64,000 nucleotides of DNA, taken from Micromonospora sp. HK10. GTDB taxonomy: Bacteria; Actinomycetota; Actinomycetes; Mycobacteriales; Micromonosporaceae. A program made the position numbers and the translations under genes. Under the pieces are notes generated by a model. That model was not told the origin of the DNA and searched no databases. It saw only the letters and a list, made by a program, of their open reading frames with translations. The DNA is taken from the NCBI RefSeq assembly GCF_000982955.1, contig NZ_KQ058881.1:1-64000 (forward strand). The letters are read 5' to 3'. This document shows positions 17,508 through 25,113 of this stretch, piece by piece. The first letter of the stretch is position 1; each line of letters starts with the position of its first letter.

Positions 17508-19272
17508 CGTGTGGGTGGTGGCCACCGCCGGGCACGTCGACCACGGCAAGTCCACCCTGGTGCGGGCGCTGACCGGGATGGAGCCGGACCGGTGGGCGGA
17601 GGAACGCCGCCGGGGCATGACGATCGACCTCGGGTTCGCCTGGACCACCCTGCCCTCGGGCGGCACGGTCGCCTTCGTCGACGTGCCGGGCCACGAACGG
17701 TTCGTGCCGAACATGCTCGCCGGCGTCGGCCCGGTCCCGGCCGCGCTGGTGGTGGTCGCCGCCGACGAGGGGTGGATGCCGCAGTCCGCCGAGCACCTGG
17801 CCGCGCTGGACGCGCTCGGGGTGTCGTACGGGCTGCTCGCGGTGACCCGCGCGGACCTGGCCGATCCGGGCCCGGCGCTGGCCCGGGCCCGCGCGGAGAT
17901 CGCGGCCAGCTCGCTCGGCGAGGTGGAGGCCGTGGCGGTCAGCGGGGCCACCGGAGCCGGCCTGCCGGAGCTGCGCGCCGCCCTGGACCGGCTGGGCGCC
18001 CGGCTGCCCGACCCGGTGCCGGACGCGCCGGTGCGGCTCTGGGTGGACCGCTCGTTCACCATCCGGGGCAGCGGCACGGTGGTCACCGGCACCCTCGGCG
18101 GCGGCCGGGTGCGCGTCGGTGACCAGTTGGAGCTGGCCGCCGCCGGCGAGCCGGTGCGGGTCCGGGGCCTGCACGCGCTCAACAGCGCCCGGGACGAGGT
18201 GGGCGCGGTGTCCCGGGTGGCGGTGAACCTGCGCGGGGTGCCCCGGGACCGGGTGGCCCGCGGCGACGCCCTGCTCACCCCGGGCCGGTTCCACCGCACC
18301 GACCTGGTCGACGTGCGCCTGGCGGGTGATCCGGCCGCCGACCTGCCGGCGAGCCTGACCCTGCACGTCGGGTCGGCCGCCGTGCCGGCGCGGGTCCGGC
18401 CGCTCGGGCCGGACACCGTACGGCTGCGGCTGGCCCGCCCGTTGCCGCTGCTCATCGGCGACCGGGCGGCGCTGCGCGACCCAGGCCGGCGGCACGTCGC
18501 CGGCGGGGTGACGGTGCTGGACGTGGATCCGCCGCCGCTGCGCCGGCGCGGCGCCGCCGCCGCCCGGGCCGAGGTGCTCGCCGGCCTGGACGGCCGCCCC
18601 GACCTGGCCGGCGAGCTGCGCCGCCGACGCCTGGTGCGGGCCGGCGCGCTGACCCGGATGGGGGTGCCGGTCACGGTGACCCCGGTGGTGGGGGACTGGC
18701 TGGCCGACCCCGGGCACTGGCGGGACCTCGGGGTGCGGCTCGCCGCGGAGGTGGCCCGGTACGCCCGCGCGCACCCGCTGGAGGCGGGCGTGCCGGTGGA
18801 CGTGCTGCGCCGGCGCCTCGACCTGCCGGAGCGGGCCCTGGTGGAGGCGCTGGTCCGGCCGCCGCTGCGGGTGCGGGCCGGCCGGGTCAGCGCCGCCCCG
18901 GTCGACGCGCTGCCCGAACCGGTCGCCCGCGCGGTCGAGCGGGTCCGCGCCGAGTACGGCGACCGCCCGTTCCTCGCCCCGGAGGCGCACCACCTGGCCG
19001 ACCTGGGCCTCGGCCCCCGGGAGATCGGCGCCGCCGTGCGGGCCGGCGCCCTGCTCCGGCTCGCCGACAACGTGGTGTTGCTGCCCGGTGCCCTCGACGA
19101 CGCGGTCCGGGTGCTGGCCCGGCTGCCGCAGCCGTTCACCCTGAGCGCCGCCCGGCAGGCGCTGGCGACCACCCGGCGGGTGGCCGTGCCGCTGCTGGAG
19201 CTGCTGGACCGTCGCGGCGCCACCCGCCGGCTGCCGGACGACGCCCGCGAGGTGGTCGCCCCGCCCGGCTGA
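17500..19272 (+). CDS. selB: selenocysteine-specific elongation factor
   Basis: This 590-residue GTPase brings Sec-tRNA-Sec to the ribosome and binds the SECIS hairpin. The G domain is at the N-terminus with GHVDHGKST (G1), DVPGHERF (G3) and TRAD (G4). EF-Tu-like beta-barrel domains follow. The C-terminal third would be the winged-helix repeats that bind SECIS RNA. The GTG at 17500 overlaps selA by 8 nt; a second GTG at 17509 gives VWVVATAGHVDHG and is equally likely. Coupled translation with selA is expected. Confidence 0.94.
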   Translation: MVDVWVVATAGHVDHGKSTLVRALTGMEPDRWAEERRRGMTIDLGFAWTTLPSGGTVAFVDVPGHERFVPNMLAGVGPVPAALVVVAADEGWMPQSAEHLAALDALGVSYGLLAVTRADLADPGPALARARAEIAASSLGEVEAVAVSGATGAGLPELRAALDRLGARLPDPVPDAPVRLWVDRSFTIRGSGTVVTGTLGGGRVRVGDQLELAAAGEPVRVRGLHALNSARDEVGAVSRVAVNLRGVPRDRVARGDALLTPGRFHRTDLVDVRLAGDPAADLPASLTLHVGSAAVPARVRPLGPDTVRLRLARPLPLLIGDRAALRDPGRRHVAGGVTVLDVDPPPLRRRGAAAARAEVLAGLDGRPDLAGELRRRRLVRAGALTRMGVPVTVTPVVGDWLADPGHWRDLGVRLAAEVARYARAHPLEAGVPVDVLRRRLDLPERALVEALVRPPLRVRAGRVSAAPVDALPEPVARAVERVRAEYGDRPFLAPEAHHLADLGLGPREIGAAVRAGALLRLADNVVLLPGALDDAVRVLARLPQPFTLSAARQALATTRRVAVPLLELLDRRGATRRLPDDAREVVAPPG

Positions 19273-19360
19273 CCGGCCGGGGCGGCTGGGCCAAGCGGCA
19301 AGGCTGACCGGCCGGGCGCGGCGGCTGCGCCAAGCGGCACCGGCGTGGCGTGCGGTCACC

Positions 19361-19366
19361 TACCGT
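19361..19366 (+). promoter_or_regulatory. -10 hexamer, leaderless
   Basis: TACCGT lies 6 nt before the ATG at 19373, with no Shine-Dalgarno between. Confidence 0.5.
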
Positions 19367-19372
19367 GACGGC

Positions 19373-19570
19373 ATGGACCCTTCCGCGGTCTGGCGGGACA
19401 GACAGCACCGGTGGCGGATCGAGGCCTACCGGGCACCGGACCTGCGGTTCGCCATCTTCGCCACGAACGGCACGACCGAGTCGGCGCCGCTGTGGCTGTT
19501 CGGGATGTCCGCGCTGGCCCGGTGGCTGATGACCCACGCGATCTCACTCGACGACCTGGAGACCGACTGA
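19373..19570 (+). CDS. small hypothetical protein
   Basis: A 65-residue protein (MDPSAVWRDRQHRW) without recognised domain, mixed hydrophobic and charged. It appears leaderless from the -10 at 19361. Its TGA overlaps the ATG of the CNNM/CorC gene, so it is the first cistron of that operon and translationally coupled to it. Function unknown. Confidence 0.6.
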   Translation: MDPSAVWRDRQHRWRIEAYRAPDLRFAIFATNGTTESAPLWLFGMSALARWLMTHAISLDDLETD

Positions 19571-20847
19571 TGGCCGGGCAGCTGGCCCTGGTGGCGGTGC
19601 TGGTGCTGGTCAACGCGGCGCTCTCCGGTGCCGAGATGGCGCTGGTGACGTTGCGCGAGGGGCAGCTGCGCCGGCTGGGCCGTACCGGCCGGGCCGGCGC
19701 GGTGCTGGCCCGGCTGTCCCGGGAACCGAACCGCTACCTGGCCACCATCCAGCTCGGCATCACGCTGGCGGGTTTCCTCGCCTCGGCGGCCGCCGCGGTG
19801 TCGCTGGCGCAGCCGCTGGTCGGGCCGCTGGGCTTTCTCGGCGGGGCGGCCCACCCGGTCGCCGTGGTGCTGGTGACCGTGGTGCTGACCTTCGTCACCC
19901 TGGTCGTCGGCGAGCTGGCCCCGAAACGGCTGGCCATGCAGTCGGCGGAACGGTGGGCGCTGCTCAGCGCCGGGCCGCTGGATCTGCTGGCCCGGCTGTC
20001 CCGCCCCGCGGTGTGGCTGCTCAGCAGGGCCACCGACCTGCTGGTCCGGCTGGCCGGCGGGGACCCGCGGGCCAGCCGGCAGGAGGTCACCGAGGAGGAG
20101 TTGCGGGAGATGCTGGTCGGTCAGCGCGGGCTGTCGGCGCAGCAGCGGGAGATCCTGTCCGGGGCGTTCGACATCGCCGGGCGCACGCTGCGGGAGATCC
20201 TGGTGACCCGCCGCGACGTGACGGTGCTGGACGCGTCCCTGCCGGCGACGGAGGCGATGCGCCGGCTGGTGGCGGTGGGCCGGTCCCGGGCGCCGGTGAC
20301 CGGCCCTGGCGGCCTGGACGACGTGCGCGGGGTGGTGCACATCCGGGACCTGGTGGACGCCGACGGGTCCACCGTGGGTGAGCGGGCCCGCCCCCCGGTG
20401 CTGCTGCCGGGCACCCTGCCGGTCGCCGACGCCATGCGTCACCTGCGGCAGCGCCACGAGCAGCTGGCCCTGGTCGTCGACGAGTACGGCGGCATCGACG
20501 GCCTGGTCACCCTGGAGGACCTGCTCGAGGAGGTGGTCGGCGAGCTGTACGACGAGGCCGACCGAGACGTCCGGCAGGCGGTCCGCGAGCCGGACGGGGC
20601 GCTGCTGCTCCCCGGCGACTTCCCGCTGCACGACCTGCCCGAGGCGGGGGTGCGGCTGACCTTCCCGCTGTCCCGTGAGTACACCACCGTCGCCGGCCTG
20701 GTCCTGGCCGGCCTGGGCCGGATCCCCACCGGCCCGGGGGAGACGGTGCGGTTACCCGGGCTCAGCGCGGAGGTGGTGGAGGTGGCCGACCGGGCGATCC
20801 GCCGGGTCCGCCTGCGCGGTCCCGCCGTCGGCTGCCCGATGGGATGA
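19570..20847 (+). CDS. CNNM/CorC-family (hemolysin-like) membrane protein with CBS domains
   Basis: This 425-residue protein has an N-terminal CNNM transmembrane domain of three to four helices with the family motif GELAPKRLAMQ. A CBS pair follows (around VTRRDVTVLDAS and DEYGGIDGLVTLEDLLEEVVGE), then a C-terminal CorC/HlyC domain. Members export or regulate magnesium and other divalent cations; the hemolysin name is historical. The ATG overlaps the stop of the preceding small gene. Confidence 0.9.
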   Translation: MAGQLALVAVLVLVNAALSGAEMALVTLREGQLRRLGRTGRAGAVLARLSREPNRYLATIQLGITLAGFLASAAAAVSLAQPLVGPLGFLGGAAHPVAVVLVTVVLTFVTLVVGELAPKRLAMQSAERWALLSAGPLDLLARLSRPAVWLLSRATDLLVRLAGGDPRASRQEVTEEELREMLVGQRGLSAQQREILSGAFDIAGRTLREILVTRRDVTVLDASLPATEAMRRLVAVGRSRAPVTGPGGLDDVRGVVHIRDLVDADGSTVGERARPPVLLPGTLPVADAMRHLRQRHEQLALVVDEYGGIDGLVTLEDLLEEVVGELYDEADRDVRQAVREPDGALLLPGDFPLHDLPEAGVRLTFPLSREYTTVAGLVLAGLGRIPTGPGETVRLPGLSAEVVEVADRAIRRVRLRGPAVGCPMG

Positions 20848-20916
20848 CCCACCCGGCCGGGGGAATCCGCCGCGAAACGGCCCGAACCGGCGGGTAACGG
20901 TCGTACCGTCCGGGAC

Positions 20917-21102
20917 GTGAGGGACCGAGGAATGCGGACGTTCATCGCGGTGCTCGCCGGGCTGGCGGTCATCTACTTCGGGGCCACCGGCCACCGCTCC
21001 AGCGGGGGAGAGGGCGGCGGCGTCTCCGGAGGCGTGGTGCTGCTGGCCCTGCTCGCCGCCGCGCTGGCCTGGAACCTGACCAAGCCCGGCCCGGCCAAGT
21101 AG
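20917..21102 (+). CDS. small membrane protein
   Basis: A 61-residue protein with two hydrophobic segments (TFIAVLAGLAVIYFGATG and GGVVLLALLAAALAW) joined by a glycine-rich turn, ending in a short basic tail. TACCGT lies 7 nt before the GTG at 20917, so this start fits leaderless expression; an ATG at 20932 is the alternative. No known family. Confidence 0.5.
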   Translation: MRDRGMRTFIAVLAGLAVIYFGATGHRSSGGEGGGVSGGVVLLALLAAALAWNLTKPGPAK

Positions 21103-21246
21103 CGCACCGGAGCGGCCTCGAGCGGCCGACGTGGCACCGGTCCGGGCAGGAAGCGGTCGATCGCGCGCGGTGCCGGCATTACAGCATGACCCGCTTCGGC
21201 CGGTCCCCGGACGGCGCCGACGTGGCGGGCCGCGGGTGCCGGCGGG

Positions 21247-21903
21247 CTACCGGGCCGCGGCGGCGCTGCGGCTGACCTCCCCGGCCGACTCCTCGCCCAG
21301 CGCCACCCGTACCAGCGCCGACGCCAGGCGACCGAAGTCCGCCTCGCGGACCAGCCCGGCCAGGCTTCCCGGGTTGGCCGGCAGGCCCAGCCGCCGCGCC
21401 CCGGCCAGGGCCCGCCGGTCCGCGTACGGACGCACGTCGGGCCAGACGGACTGGACCTCGCGCAGGAAGATGTCCGCGCCGGTGGGGCCGATGCCGGGGA
21501 ACTCGGTGAGCAGCCGGCGCAGCACCGCCCGGTCGCCGTCGGACTCCTTGTGCATCCGGCGCAGGTCGCCGTGCCAGCGGTCCAGGCAGAGCCGGGCGCC
21601 GGTGCCGAGCATGGTGGCGGTCCGCTCGTCGTAGCGCCGGTAGTGGCCGCGACCCAGCGCGTCCACCCGGTCCTGCCAGGCCGCCGCCTCCATGGCCTGC
21701 GGGGTGCGGTAGCCGGCGGCGAAGAGCTCGCGCGCCGCGGCCAGCGCCACCGAGGCCCGGATCCGGGTGCTCAGCAGGGTGGTCAGCACCAGCAGCTGGT
21801 ACAGCGGGGCGGGCCGGTCGGCCAGCGAGATCCCGGCCTCCTCGGCGTACGTGCGGCCCTGCCGGTCCAGCAGCACCCGCGCCACGTTCCGATCGTCTGG
21901 CAT
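21247..21903 (-). CDS. HhH-GPD-superfamily DNA glycosylase-like protein
   Basis: This 218-residue protein resembles endonuclease III in its helix-hairpin-helix region FPGIGPTGADIF and the downstream aspartate in YADRRAL. It lacks the C-terminal four-cysteine iron-sulfur cluster of Nth. The position of the catalytic lysine in the hairpin is threonine, so it would be at most a monofunctional glycosylase. The ATG at 21903 is the first convincing start. Divergent from the small hydrophilic gene at 22031. Confidence 0.75.
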   Translation of the reverse strand: MPDDRNVARVLLDRQGRTYAEEAGISLADRPAPLYQLLVLTTLLSTRIRASVALAAARELFAAGYRTPQAMEAAAWQDRVDALGRGHYRRYDERTATMLGTGARLCLDRWHGDLRRMHKESDGDRAVLRRLLTEFPGIGPTGADIFLREVQSVWPDVRPYADRRALAGARRLGLPANPGSLAGLVREADFGRLASALVRVALGEESAGEVSRSAAAAR

Positions 21904-22030
21904 CCGCTGGGGGTACCCGCCCCGGTCCGGACCAGACGCCCCCGGGCCGGGCCCGAATGCGCCGGGCGGCGGCGGGTACGCAGACCGGGTGCGCGGCCCA
22001 CGCCGTGCGCGCCACCGGAAGGAGAGACCT

Positions 22031-22249
22031 GTGGTCAAGCCGCAGCAGGAGGAACTGCGCCGCAACGACAAGGGCGCGACCAGCCAGGACAGCCGGGAAC
22101 TCATTCCGCAGTCCGGAAGCAGGGGGCCGCACGGCAAGGGCGGCACCTCGAACGCCGACACCGGCCGGCCGGTGCCCAAGGGCCAGGTCTCGCCGTACGG
22201 GCCCGCCGGTGAGCCGGTGGCCGACGACGAGAGCACGCGGCGGGGCTAA
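22031..22249 (+). CDS. small hydrophilic, probably disordered protein
   Basis: A 72-residue protein rich in Gly, Lys, Pro and charged residues (KPQQEELRRNDKG, GPHGKGGTSNADTG) with no hydrophobic core. GTG start with GGAGAGA 3-4 nt upstream. Its stop overlaps by 4 nt the end of the convergent membrane-protein gene. The composition recalls stress-related hydrophilic proteins, but no function can be assigned. Confidence 0.55.
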   Translation: MVKPQQEELRRNDKGATSQDSRELIPQSGSRGPHGKGGTSNADTGRPVPKGQVSPYGPAGEPVADDESTRRG

Positions 22250-22722
22250 CCGCCCCGCCGCGACGGCGACCGCAGCCTCCGCAGGGTGGCCGCGGTCGCC
22301 ATGCCGTACGCCAGGTGCGGCACGAGGTCCGACAGCCAGTCGCTGCGCCGCCAGGTCCGCGGGTCGCTGATGCCCAGCGCGGCGATCGAGCCGTCGGTGG
22401 TGGCCATCACCCCGCCGCCGAGCAGCCCCGCCGCCACCGGCAGCGGGATGCGCCGCCGGGCGGCCAGCAGGCCGAAGGCGGCACCGGCGGCGATTCCGGT
22501 GGCGTAGCCGAGCAGGGCACCGAGCCCGGAGCGGCGGTTGGCCGCCTGCGGCTCGGCACCGAGGTTGACGTGGGCCGTCTCGGCCAGCCGGCCGGCGGTC
22601 TCGTCCGGCACCTGGCTCGCCGGTCGGGCCCGCAGCACCATGTCGAGGTAGCTGACGATGTCCAGGGCGGCGCTGCCGACGGCGCCGGCGATGGCGCCGT
22701 CGACCACCGGGGCCGACCTCAC
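22246..22722 (-). CDS. hypothetical integral membrane protein
   Basis: A 158-residue protein with glycine- and alanine-rich helices (GAIAGAVGSAALDIVSYL, GYATGIAAGAAFGLLAA, PVAAGLLGGGVMATT and a C-terminal AYGMATAATL). No family recognised with confidence. Its ATG overlaps by 4 nt the stop of the upstream 69-residue gene, so the two are cotranscribed and coupled. Confidence 0.6.
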   Translation of the reverse strand: MRSAPVVDGAIAGAVGSAALDIVSYLDMVLRARPASQVPDETAGRLAETAHVNLGAEPQAANRRSGLGALLGYATGIAAGAAFGLLAARRRIPLPVAAGLLGGGVMATTDGSIAALGISDPRTWRRSDWLSDLVPHLAYGMATAATLRRLRSPSRRGG

Positions 22723-22928
22723 TTCGGATCGCCCGGTTCGCGCTCGCCCTTGGGGCCGTACGTGCGTTCGCCCCGCACGATGCCCCGCTGGCCGCGGTCG
22801 TCCTGCAGGATCCGGTTCGCGACCTGGTTGGCCTCCTGGTCGGCCGCGCGGCCGGACTGCTCGATCAGATCGCGTAGCCGCGCCCGTTCCTTGTCGTAGG
22901 CGTTACTGCCCGGCCGTGGTCCTGGCAT
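22719..22928 (-). CDS. small charged hypothetical protein
   Basis: A 69-residue, highly charged protein with a helical middle (DKERARLRDLIEQSGRAADQEANQVANRIL) and a Gly/Pro-rich ends. ATG with GGAGGAGG upstream at good spacing. First gene of a two-gene coupled unit with the membrane protein downstream. Function unknown. Confidence 0.6.
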   Translation of the reverse strand: MPGPRPGSNAYDKERARLRDLIEQSGRAADQEANQVANRILQDDRGQRGIVRGERTYGPKGEREPGDPK

Positions 22929-22990
22929 CCCTGCCTCCTCCGGTCGCTGTGCGTCCCGACCGTCTACCCGTCCGGCGCGGCGCCAACCGT

Positions 22991-23872
22991 TCAGTCGGGG
23001 GAGCGGACCACCACCACGGGGCAGTCGGCGTGGTGCAGCACGCCCTGGCTGACCGACCCGAGGAGCAGGCCGATCAGCTCACCCCGGCCCTGCGCGCCGA
23101 CCACGACCAGCTGGGCCGTGCGGGAGGCCTCGGTGAGCACGGCGACCGGCCGCCCGTGGACCACCTCGCGGGTCACCGGCACCCCCGGGTGACGTTCTGC
23201 GATGCCGGCCAGCGGGGCGGTGAGGATCCGGTCCTCCTCGCCGCGCAACTGCCCCTCCTCGTACACCAGCGGCTGCATGTCCCCGGGACCGCTGGAGCGG
23301 GGGTGGGTGTAGGCGTGCACGGCGTGCAGCCGGGCGCCCCGCACCGCGGCCTCCTCGGCGGCGAACTCCACCGCGGCCCGGGACAGCGTCGAACCGTCCA
23401 CCCCGACCACCACCGGACCGCTCGGGCGGGGTGTGCCCCGCGCCACCACCACCGGGCAGCCGGCGTACGCGGCGACCTGGACGGCGACGGAGCCGAGCAC
23501 CAGGGCGGCGAACCCGCCGAGGCCGCGATCGCCGAGCACGATCATGGCGGCGGTGGAGGACTCGCCGACCAGCACCGCCGCCGCCTGCCCGTCGATGATC
23601 TCCCCGGAGACGCGCAGCCCGGGCGCCACCCGCTCGGCCTCCGCCACCGCCGCGGCGACCAGCTCCTGCGCCTGGTGCCGCAGGCCGCCGCCGGGTGGTC
23701 CGCCCGCGGCCGGCGCCACGGGTACGCGCAGCAGCGGCCAGATGAACCCATGGACCACCCGCAGCGGCCGGTGCCGCCGCCGCGCCTCCACGGCCGCGAG
23801 GCGCACGGCCCGCAGGGCCGGCTCGGAGCCGTCCACGCCGACCACGACGGCCGCGCCGTTCGCCGCGTTCAC
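22991..23872 (-). CDS. tandem universal stress protein (UspA family)
   Basis: This 293-residue cytosolic protein contains two UspA domains. Each begins with VVVGVDGS and ends with the ATP-binding pattern G-2x-G-9x-GS (GDRGLGGFAALVLGS in the first, GAQGRGELIGLLLGS in the second). ATP-binding tandem USPs are typical of actinomycete hypoxia or dormancy responses. The GTG start is the first in frame. No DevR-type box was noticed upstream. Confidence 0.9.
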   Translation of the reverse strand: MNAANGAAVVVGVDGSEPALRAVRLAAVEARRRHRPLRVVHGFIWPLLRVPVAPAAGGPPGGGLRHQAQELVAAAVAEAERVAPGLRVSGEIIDGQAAAVLVGESSTAAMIVLGDRGLGGFAALVLGSVAVQVAAYAGCPVVVARGTPRPSGPVVVGVDGSTLSRAAVEFAAEEAAVRGARLHAVHAYTHPRSSGPGDMQPLVYEEGQLRGEEDRILTAPLAGIAERHPGVPVTREVVHGRPVAVLTEASRTAQLVVVGAQGRGELIGLLLGSVSQGVLHHADCPVVVVRSPD

Positions 23873-23993
23873 CCCCGTACCCCCTCACCCGCTCGCGGCC
23901 AGTATCGCGGGCCGCCGGTGGCGTCGGGCCGATACCGCCGCAGCCGCTGCCTCGGTACGCTGGCGCCATCGCCGGAGGAAGGGAGCCTCGTCG

Positions 23994-24740
23994 ATGGCCG
24001 AGCCCGACCAGCCGAGCACCGCTCGCATGATCGATTACTGGCTCGGCGGCGAGCACCACTTCCCGGTCGACGTCGCGGCGGCCCGCGCGTTCGAGGGCGC
24101 GTACGGGCCGTGCGCCGCGATCTTCCGCTCGCTACGGGCCTTCCTGGGCCGGGCGGTCGGGTCGATCGCCGCGGCCGGGGTGGACGGTTTCCTGGTCTTC
24201 GGGGCGGGCCTGCCGACGCGGGGCAACGTGCACGAGGTGGCCCCGGACGCCACGGTGCTCTACACCGACGTCGACCCGGTCACCATCCGGCTCGGCCAGC
24301 GCCTGCTCGCCGGGAACGACCGGGCCGGCTACGGCTTCGGCGACGCCACCGACGTCGGCACCATCGACCCGGCTCAGCTGCACCGCTTCGTGCCGGGGTG
24401 GGGCAGGCGACCGGTCGGGGTGGTCTTTCTCGGCCTGGCCGCGTTCCTCGACGACGCCACCCTGGCCCGCACCCTGGACGAGCTGTACGAGGCGGTCGCG
24501 CCGGGCAGCTTCCTGGCCGTCGACTTCGACAGCGAGGAGTTGGCCGGGCATCCGGAGGCGCTGGCCATGATGGGGCCGGCGTTCCGGATGCGGCCGCCGG
24601 CGGCGTTCGCGCCGCTGCTCGGGCGGTGGCGACCCACGGCCGACGGCATCGTGCCGGTGGCCCGGTGGCGGCCGGACGGCGTGCCCGAGGCGGTGCCCGA
24701 CGCGTTCTACGGCGCGGTGGCCGCCAAGCCGGCCGGCTGA
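23994..24740 (+). CDS. SAM-dependent methyltransferase (Methyltransf_19 / DUF574)
   Basis: This 248-residue protein starts with the family signature PSTARMIDYWLGGEHHFPVD. It has a degenerate SAM-binding motif FLVFGAGLPTRGNVHEVA and the acidic strand YTDVDPV. The family is expanded in actinomycetes and its substrates are largely unknown. ATG with GGAGGAAGGGAG about 10 nt upstream; a TACGCT at 23957-23962 may be the -10. Confidence 0.85.
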   Translation: MAEPDQPSTARMIDYWLGGEHHFPVDVAAARAFEGAYGPCAAIFRSLRAFLGRAVGSIAAAGVDGFLVFGAGLPTRGNVHEVAPDATVLYTDVDPVTIRLGQRLLAGNDRAGYGFGDATDVGTIDPAQLHRFVPGWGRRPVGVVFLGLAAFLDDATLARTLDELYEAVAPGSFLAVDFDSEELAGHPEALAMMGPAFRMRPPAAFAPLLGRWRPTADGIVPVARWRPDGVPEAVPDAFYGAVAAKPAG

Positions 24741-25069
24741 CCGCCCGCCCTTCGCCGTCCCCGCTGCGGCCGCCGCCGTCCAGGTGGCTCGCCGGCTCTG
24801 TGCCGCCGCGCGTTGCTCCGGTCCGCGCCCGTCGGGCCGGGCGGCGGCGCTCCCGGGCCGGACGGCGCCCGTCCGGACGGGGCTGCGGCGCTGGTCCGGG
24901 GCGGGGCTGCGGCGCTGGTCCCGGGCCGGGCGGCGCCTGGCCGGCCGGGGCTGCGGCGCTGGTCCGGGCCTTGGGCGTTGACCGCTGGACGCTGCGGCGT
25001 CGCTCCGATCGGGACCGGAGGAGTCACGGGTCGGCGGAGCCGGTGCGTCGTCGGCCCGGTGGGCCTCCG
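24741..25069. other. intergenic region with GC-rich direct repeats
   Basis: No gene is visible. A 19-bp word beginning GGGGCTGCGGCG occurs three times, at 24879-24897, 24903-24921 and 24947-24965, within a run of related GGGCCGG sequence. The promoter of the phosphatase gene lies at its right edge. Confidence 0.6.
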
Positions 25070-25091
25070 TATGATGCTTGCTCCATAGCAA
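25070..25091 (+). promoter_or_regulatory. -10 element with overlapping TTGC-N6-GCAA dyad
   Basis: TATGAT at 25070-25075 is followed by TTGCT (25078-25082) and AGCAA (25087-25091), a perfect short dyad over the expected transcription start. A MarR-family gene lies in the same operon, making this a candidate autoregulatory operator. Confidence 0.5.
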
Positions 25092-25113
25092 TAATCGTCC
25101 CTGGAGGATCAGT

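Noticed and set aside
16134-19340. A 1068-codon open frame on the minus strand
   Set aside because: It is antisense to selA and selB, and its translation is low-complexity Arg/Ser/Pro-rich, the usual shadow of a GC-rich gene.
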